This document shows, piece by piece, positions 37,422 to 46,400 of a DNA stretch of 64,000 nt; within the stretch, counting starts at the first letter, position 1; each line of letters begins with the position of its first letter. The notes under the pieces are model-generated. The model was not told where the DNA came from. It searched no databases and worked only from the letters and a program-made list of their open reading frames with translations. The stretch is from Hippopus hippopus. Lineage: Eukaryota; Mollusca; Bivalvia; Cardiida; Cardiidae. A program made the translations under genes and the position numbers. Location of the stretch: positions 32,672,493-32,736,492 of the forward strand of contig OX328108.1 of the NCBI GenBank assembly GCA_946811185.2. The letters are read 5' to 3'.

Positions 37422-40400
37422 AGCCATGCTCTGACTTAAGGGGGCTTAATGCATCTCCGCGATACATGATACCAGGCAGGTCATCACATAATTATATATA
37501 TAATATATATATAATTTATAGGTAAGGCTTATTACATGAATAAATTCGACAATATTTTGGCAAAAGGGGAAATTGCTCGTTATGAAATCCTATTGACATA
37601 ACGTTTTCAAAAAGAGACAAGTCCAGAGAATGAATTTGCAAGTTGAACTCTCCTACAAGTATGTTAATATTCCAATGCTTTGACTGGTTTAACAATCATA
37701 GGGTAAAAGTCAATCTATCATGATGACAATTCAGAAGAATAACTGTGTCAACACGGAATTCTGTAAACTTTAATTGCTGATGAATACAAACTGTTGTATT
37801 ATAGTTCAATTGTCCATGCTTTGAACAGACAGCACCGTGATGATACACCAGTGATTTCCGTCCTTTGATTTTGAACTAAAAAAAAAAAAAAAAAATCAAA
37901 GGACTGAAGTCACCGAAACTGTTTAGCTTTCTATTACCTAATCATGTTTGTACGCAGTTCTATTTAATACACATACTGATAAATTTATAAAGATGTCTTA
38001 TTACTTTTTCAGTTATTCTGTAATATGCAGTTGTTTCCTTTTGTATTAAAGCAGTGTTATAGAAGCAAAAAATCCTTTAAAACCATTCAAAAGGAATGGA
38101 CTGTTTTCTCAAACAGATCAGATCAGTAAGACTTTGGGCAGCGTGAGATGAATTCTTCGTTATACAAAGGAAGAGAACCGGGCCGAGATTCGAACTTACA
38201 GCTCCTGTGCATAACAAGTTAACAAACATGCTGGGAAACGGCTTTTTTCTGCAATTTACAAGTGATTGACCTCCAGTGACCTCCCCCACCTGAGATACCA
38301 GTGATGTCATTTGTTTTGGTTTGGGTTTTTTTTTTACTTTATAATAGCAGCACTGTCTACAAGTCCTCACTCTAATAAACATCGATAAATTTCAAATCAG
38401 TATGCATTCAAGTACCCTGGCGAGTTTTATGTTGAAAATGTCTAGTTCGACATAACCTTTTGCCCTCTCACTTTTTGGGCTCATAAGATGAGTATGATCA
38501 TCATGGTTTTTCCAATGATAAATAGTCTTCAAACGTGAGGACGGAACATGAGCTTGCACATAGCATTAAGTATACATACCCTATTTTGATCTTTGATAAT
38601 AATGAATTGCAGAAATTGATGAATGTAAATCCCAACCTTGTCAAAATGGCGGGTTATGTACAGATGCACATCTCTCCTTCAATTGTTCTTGTGCTGACGG
38701 CTTTACAGGCAAATTTTGTGAAACAAGTATGTATGTAGACATGTGTAACAAATGGATATAAAAACTGCCGGTCACGGTATTCGAACCAATTTCCACTCAG
38801 TAACAAAAAATTGACAAATAGACATGTAGCTCGTTTATGTAAACGCCTCCACAATAGATGTGTCTTTCAATCTCTCGAGACAAATATGCTTACTGTTACA
38901 TTAAACAGTTCAAGCAATCCATGGCTTATTCTACAAGGTCCAGAAATTGGTGCTTGTCAATACGGGCCTATACAAACAAATTGAACAGGGCAAGAATTTA
39001 AGTTATGCCTTCATAGCGGTGTACGTGACACTAGGTACGTAATGCTCTGCCTCGGCAACGAAGATTTCACTAAAACTAAAACTTGTTCGTCTTATTTTTT
39101 GTTTTTCCTAGGGGAACCGAGGCCGTCCCAAACATCATTTTCTTATAAGTATTTGAAATTTTGCTCTTGCAGCCTTCTTTTTCAGTTCAACACATTTTGA
39201 CAGTGGGTCATCTAGGAGCACCCATGTAAAATCAACTTTCGAATTTCTCTACCAATTTATGAGAAAAAAAATTTGAAAGATTAGTGTCTGTTTTAAGCTC
39301 TTGCAGTCAGCAGAGTAGAATGTTTTCAACAATACCAAACATGAAGACCTGTTAAGTTTTCTCAATTCGAAAAAAGAGGAAATGTGTTTAAAATGATTAT
39401 AAAAAAACTCGTCAATAATTTAATAATCTTTGTGCCTCTAATACTGATTGAATATGCTATGTTCGGATGCCGTATCTTGAGAAGAAGGTGTTGTCTACTC
39501 TTAGATTGACGGCAATGTTGGTAACATTACCACTATCACATGAACAATATCTTTCCACAGTGTCTAAGGAGGCTGTGAGATTTGAGTCTTTGAAGGCTAT
39601 AAGGTTTGAGTTTAAACAGCTATGAACTATCCCAGAAGATCTTGTGTATTTTAAGTTTCTGTGAACTCGTCGTGAAGAACTTTTAAAGAAGACTTCCTAA
39701 GCAGAGGCATTGTTAGCCCTGTATTCATGTAGATTCAGAATTGTGCCAGGGCTGGGTCAGGCGCATTCCCCCTTCTCCGAAAAATTTTAAAAAACAATCT
39801 TTTATATTGGTGCATTCTCGGCGTAAAGGCAGACATGCGCTTGCCAAACATTATATGAATAAAATGTAAGTGCAGTTTGCTTAATGTTTAGGAGGAACAG
39901 AAGATTGACGAAATTTGTGCACCACGAATAACCGACGCCACGCACGGCTTTCTCGGATGATCCAAATTCTAGTAGACAAGATAAATTCCATTTAAAAGAT
40001 CGGCTTTTATCATCCTGTTATTCCAACATGCCGGAGAATATCTACCACCTAGCCACAAACCCTAGCTGATACACATGATTCAAAGGCAGTACAATGACTA
40101 ATTTTATTACAGTTTTGTCGTAGATTTGAAAAACGAAATTACTCTTCAGGGTGTACATATTTGAAACTCATCGTTAATATTTTGGTTGGTAAATCAGTTT
40201 TCAATTCATGCCCCTGATTTCTAACACATATATTTCTTTTTGATTATTATTATTGATTTATTTAATGATTAATGAGTCCCATTTCGATTTTCATTTCCAG
40301 CCTTGATACTCTTACTTTTTTTCTGCGTTGTATTTTTCATGTTCGCTTTTGCTACTAAAAAAAAATAATTAGCTATTTCAAATGATCTTTAAAGGTCAGA

Positions 40401-43400
40401 ATCAGCATTTGCTGCTTTGAGCTCACCTAAGCACGAAGTGCTTATGGTGAGCTTTTTTTATTATGCTGTGTCCATTGACCGCCCTGCATCGTCCGTCGTC
40501 CGGTCGTCATCAATCACCTTCTAGATGTCACATTTTCATTCCCATACTCATGCAACTTTGTTAGAATGTATGTCTTGGTAAAATCTCTCACAAGTTGGAA
40601 ATTGTGTCATATCGGACGAAAAAGTAGGCCACTGGAACAAACCTAAGAAAACTTTGCGTCCACTCTAGGTGCCATATTTTCTACCCGATTCTCATGAAAC
40701 TTGGTCAGAATGTTTGCCTAGACGATACCTAGGACAACTAGGTCAGAATGTTTGTATTGATAAAATCTCGGACAAGTTCGAAATCGGGTCATATCGGGTC
40801 AAAACGTAGGTCACTAAGCCGAATCTTAAAAATCTTGTGTGCACTCTACAGGCTTCATTTTCAGTCTGATACTCATGTAACATGGTCAGAATGTTATATC
40901 TCGAATAAAACTGAAATTTTGTCACATCGGTCAAAAACGAGGTCACTGGGCCACATCTTAGAAACACCTGTGTGCAATCCAGAGGCCACATTTTCATCCT
41001 AATACTTATGTTAGAATAATCATCATGATGATATCGCGGACAAGTTTGAAACTGAGTCACGTTGGGTAAAAAAGTAGGTCACTGTGACAAATCTTACAAA
41101 AAACCATGTGTGCACTCTAGAGGCCACATATTTTGTCTGCTACTCATAAAACTTTGTCTAAATATTTGTCTTTGTGGTTACTTTGAGAAGTTCAAAATTG
41201 GGTAATCCGGATCAAAAACAAGGTCACTGGGTCGAATCTAAGAAAAACATTTTGTGCACTCTAAAGGCCACATTTTCAGCTTGACACTCATGAAACTTTG
41301 TCAGATCTGTGTCTTGATACTATCTCAGAGATGTTTGAAATTGGGTCAGGTGGGGTAAAAAAGTAGGCCACTGTGACAAATCTTAGGAAAAACACATGTA
41401 CACTGTAGAGGCCTCATTTTCAGTCTGGTACTCATGAAACTTTGTCTTAATGATACCTAGGACAATTGGGTCACTGAAAAAAATCTTAGAAAAACTTTGT
41501 TTGTACTATATAGGCTACAATTTCAATCTGATACTCATGAAACTTGGTCAGAATGTTTGTCTTGATGACATCTTGAAACGGTCGAAATTGGTACACAACA
41601 AATCAAAAAGTAGGTCACTTGGGAAAATCTAAGAAAGGTTAGTGTGTACTGTAGAGGCCACAATTACAACCAGATACTCATGAATGTTGGTCAGACTGTT
41701 TGTCCCGATGACATCTAGTACAAGTTCAAAATTTGGTCACATCAGGTGAAAAAGTAGGTCACTTGGACAAATCTTAGAAAAACCATGTGTGCATGCTAGA
41801 GGCCATATTTCTAGTCTGATACTCATGAAACATGGTCGGAATGTTTATCGTGATGATATCTTTGACAAGTTCAAATATCGGTCAAGTCGGTTAAAAAGTA
41901 GGTAACTAACACCAACACTTTAGCATCATCACAACCAAGATCTCTTCAGCTTTATCAGTCCTATGTGACTTTACTCAGGTGAGCGCTTCAGGGCCAAATT
42001 GGCCCTCTTGTTAATACATTCGATTGATCGAATAATGTATTTTGTTGTCCCAACATATTTTTTCTATATCTCTGTCTGTGCATGGCTTGTTAAATACATT
42101 CTCGTAATTATTCAGAGATAGATGATTGTTTATCCGAGCCGTGTCAAAATGGAGCTGTGTGTACAGACTTGCACTTATCGTTTAATTGTACATGTCCGTT
42201 AGGATTTACTGGCACGTTGTGTGAAACAAGTAAGTATGTCAGCTGGAAGCCACATTACTTCACTCCGAACCCAAACTTTGGCTGAATGTCTGATAAAAAG
42301 TTAAAGCTTGGAAAGAAATGTGTATGAGCTAAAATGACTATAATATGACAATATTATTTCACAAGCATGAACACACACACACACAAAGAAATCTCTTCAA
42401 AAGAATTGTAATTATATTTTTCATTGTTATCTTATTTGATTGAATTCTTAGAACACACAATCTTTGCTTATCGGCATAGAAATAACAAAAAACACTTTTT
42501 ATTATTATTATTATCATTATTATTATTAGTATAAGTATCAGTATTAGTAGTATTATTATAATTATTATAATTATTATTATTATCGTCGTTATCATCATCA
42601 TCAGAACTAGTAGTAGTACTAGTGGTAGTAATAGTAGAAGTATCATCATCACCATCATCATCATCATCATCATCTTCACCATCATCGTCAACCTTTTCAT
42701 GATAAATTATCATTTATTCAATTTCTCCAAAATCTTATGCAAACCTTAATGGTTTTATCCATTGCTGAAATATATTTGTAAATCCGTTACGACATAATTG
42801 TTTTTTATTACACCTCTGCGATAAACAATCGTTGAAAACAAGTTGGAAAAGGATACATCTTCTTGGAAAAAGAAAACGTTTGTTCATGTTTTATTGTTTT
42901 GATTTCATTTAAAAAGGCTTAAGGTCGTCCATAACTAATTATTTTATGGTGTTGGACTTTTAAGCGTCAAATGCATTGTCCGTATTCACCACCCATTGTT
43001 AAAACATTCTTCGTCTTATTCTGAAGAATTTTCTGAATTTGAATGTAACACAGCTTAGAACTGATTGGTTTAACCAAATGATTTAGCCAATCAGGAGTTG
43101 TGTTACTTCTTTTAAAATCTAAGATTAGACTAAAAATGAATTTAAGAATGGTTTATGAATACGGCGCCTGGTTTTCATCCCTCTGGCAGCCTTGTACTGG
43201 TATCAACTAGAAAATACATGAATAAGTGCAGTATCGGCCTGAACATAAATGACACACCAAAAACATAGTTCAAATTTGGTAAAAGATAATGTTTCTTTTC
43301 CTTTTCACATTAAATGGCTCGGTATGGCTTGAAATAAACGATATGGCCATCGTTGCCTTGGAAACAAATCTGCAGCAGATCATTAATGAAAGTTCGCATT

Positions 43401-46400
43401 GTTTCGACTAAATAAAATGTTAAACACCATTTAATCAACTAATCAGTTATATTTTGTACGCTATCGGTTATCAAACTAAACGAAGCTTTCAATAACGCTA
43501 AAGTAGTTGTGAAAATGTTTTCCTTGTAACAAGCACTTTCTAATTTTGCCAAAATGTTTTCACAAAATTGTCTGTTGACGAAGTTGACGAGTTTTTCTTT
43601 CCGTTTTATCACAGACATCGATGACTGTATTGGCAACCCTTGCCAGAACGATGGTATATGTATAGATTTAGTGAACCGATTTCAGTGCAACTGTTCGCTG
43701 TCCAGATTCGCTGGACCTTTATGTGAAATTCGTAAGTCTATTACAGTCCTCTTACCTATGCAAGCTAAGGGAGATTCTCCGCTCTCCTTCTCTATTCAAG
43801 TCTTTTATTTTTTTTCAAGCGCTACCCGATTTCATTGGATGCAGCTGGTTCTAATTGCACCAATCAAATATGCAGTTTAAATTGCTGTAAGATAATTACG
43901 AAATATAGAGAAAAAGTATACTTCTTGTGAAGAAAATTGCGTTTAAAGAGAAAAATTACAAAATTAGAGAAAAGAAAAACTTCATTTTGCAATTTGCTAA
44001 CAAATAGTGACACGCGTGCGCTTTCTTATTGAGTATCAGTGACATACATGAAATCGAGGGGCAACCAGTCAAATCAGACGGGCGGCGTATCGCGGGTGTT
44101 ACAAATCATGACTTGATAAGCCAAGGCGAAGAGAGGAGTGTTGCGGATTGTCACCCTTAGCTGGGGGAAATGCAGTCCTTTGTACAAGGCCACGTTCTCG
44201 TAAGATTCGTAAAATCGTCAAGTATTCAACGTTACACTGTTGGTGCTGTTGTTACTGATTCAATATGTGAGGATAACATGGGGTTGTACATAGGACTTTT
44301 CGGTCTTACACCATCAAGCGACAAGTTGCAGTAAACATCTCTGACAGCATCCTTGTGCACAGTGTTTTCAAAAACAATCCCCTGCAGGACATGGAAAGTC
44401 GTCTTCGGGTGTAGAATGTGTGAACTCGGTAGCTCTATCGCCTGAAACATATCGCCAGAAGACATTGAAAACATCCTTGAAAAATAACGATATTTACAGT
44501 GAAATAAGGTTTGGTAAAAGTGAATATTCCGTTTCAAATAGATGTCGATTTTGCGATGCAAAAAGTTGTCTGCGGATGGTAATGAGGGCAGCCGTAACGT
44601 CAGGCGCTTCTGGGGAAATTGAAAATACGAGCCGCGCTCTGACAAAAAGGGGTTTAATGCATTTCTGTGCTGCATTATATCAAGCAAGTCATAATATTGT
44701 TATGGATTCATAAAATCCGTTTTATCTAAAATTGACTGAACCTTGAGGTAGAATGGTCCTTTCACATGCGGAAAAATGACCAATAGCAAAATGTTTCGAC
44801 CTAGCTCAGCCTGCGCGAACTGCGCAGCCTGACCTTGGTCGGTACGTTTTGCAGATGCATTAAAACCCCTTTTCACAGAGCATGGCTTATACACAGACTG
44901 CTATAAAAGTGCATGTAAATAAGACTTTATTTTTGTCTTGGATCAACACTGTTCGGTTCTTTTATGAGATATTCAGGTCAATCAGTCTTTGATCTGGAGT
45001 GAAACTTATTTTAATAACTGACAAAAAGTTACGTATTTTCAATTTTTTTTTTAATACTGTTGCACATAATGCTTTATGTCTCAGACTTATTTTTAAATTG
45101 GAAAGAAATTCGTAAAAACTGATCTTGATAGTAATGAATTAAATCAAAACTTCGAATAGCCGGGCCTTCAAGCTTTTCATACCTGTAATACGAACTGTAA
45201 GTGCTACCCATCATGGTTTTTAAACGCGTTCTTTAACTGTTCGAATTCATTACAACCTGCGATTGACTGCTTGTGAGGTGCACTAGACTATTTTTCAAAA
45301 CATATTGTCAAAAAAACAAAATTTGCTCGTAGTTCTGGGTTACGGACGTTTAGGTTGTGGTTTCAATTCCCGCCCCTCAGAGGTCTTGTTCGTATATACT
45401 GTAATATGTACTTGTTCAGATAATTTGCCAGTAAATCCATCCGCGTAAGTCGAAAAGGGGAGATAAATTGTACACAACTCTCTGTTTTTGACTTTATATT
45501 TAGCTTTCTGTAAATCATAATTAACTAAGATCTAAAAAGGGTAAGTTTATACAGCCAGTGTAAATAGAAAGGAAGAAGGAAAAGCATTTATAGCCCGGGG
45601 AAGGATTGATGTGTTTTACTAGTTTTGATGACTGCGAACAGAATACCGAGTTTCCCAGCAGGTTTGTCAGTAATACACAGGAGTTGTGAGGTAGAAGCAT
45701 TGCCTGGCCTTACTTTCTTGAATGTTTGATGAAGTATTCTCCCCACACTGCTGAACATTGGCATTAGTGTTTTTTTTTTTTTTAAGGATCATTCCTAATT
45801 TTAGGATGTTTATCCCTACAAAGAGCCACTTCTTCTTCATTTTCCCCTATTAAAAAGGCTAAATTTGTAGAATTTGAGGACATTTTAAAAAAAACTTACT
45901 TTCACACTGCATTGGAGAGATTAGCCAGTTGATGAGTCTTGATTTGTTAAGTGAGGGTTAAAGAAACACAAGAAATGCATTGTTCGGTAAACTGACCGTT
46001 ACGGAATAATTGAGCTACGCAAGCAAACACAAGGAATACATCGGAGACTTTGAGATTAATTTCGGGAAAAGCTGAAATTCTGTTGAAAACAAAGTTAACT
46101 TCCTAGAACGAGTCTATATAATCATTATACATAAAGTAGAAACGTGAACAAAGAGTTCCATGTTGAAAACATTCAGATATTAGCCCATAACATGCTAAAT
46201 AAGCGAAATGAAACTCAAATGAAATTAAAACCCAAATATTGCTTTTTCAAAGGTTTTTTTTTTTTGGGGGGGGGGGAGAATATCTCCATGTAGGACAGTG
46301 TAGATCAAAGATTAGACTGCACATTATGTGCTGTCAGATCTTGATCTACACTTTTCGCAAAAGGTTATTGGGTCGCGCTGAGCAGCCTAAGGGTTAAATG

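Noticed and set aside
37234..37467. His/Thr-rich minus-strand frame
   Set aside because: Translation of the (GT)n microsatellite.
42359..42713. Met/Ile-rich and Asp/Asn-rich frames
   Set aside because: Translations of the trinucleotide microsatellite in two registers.
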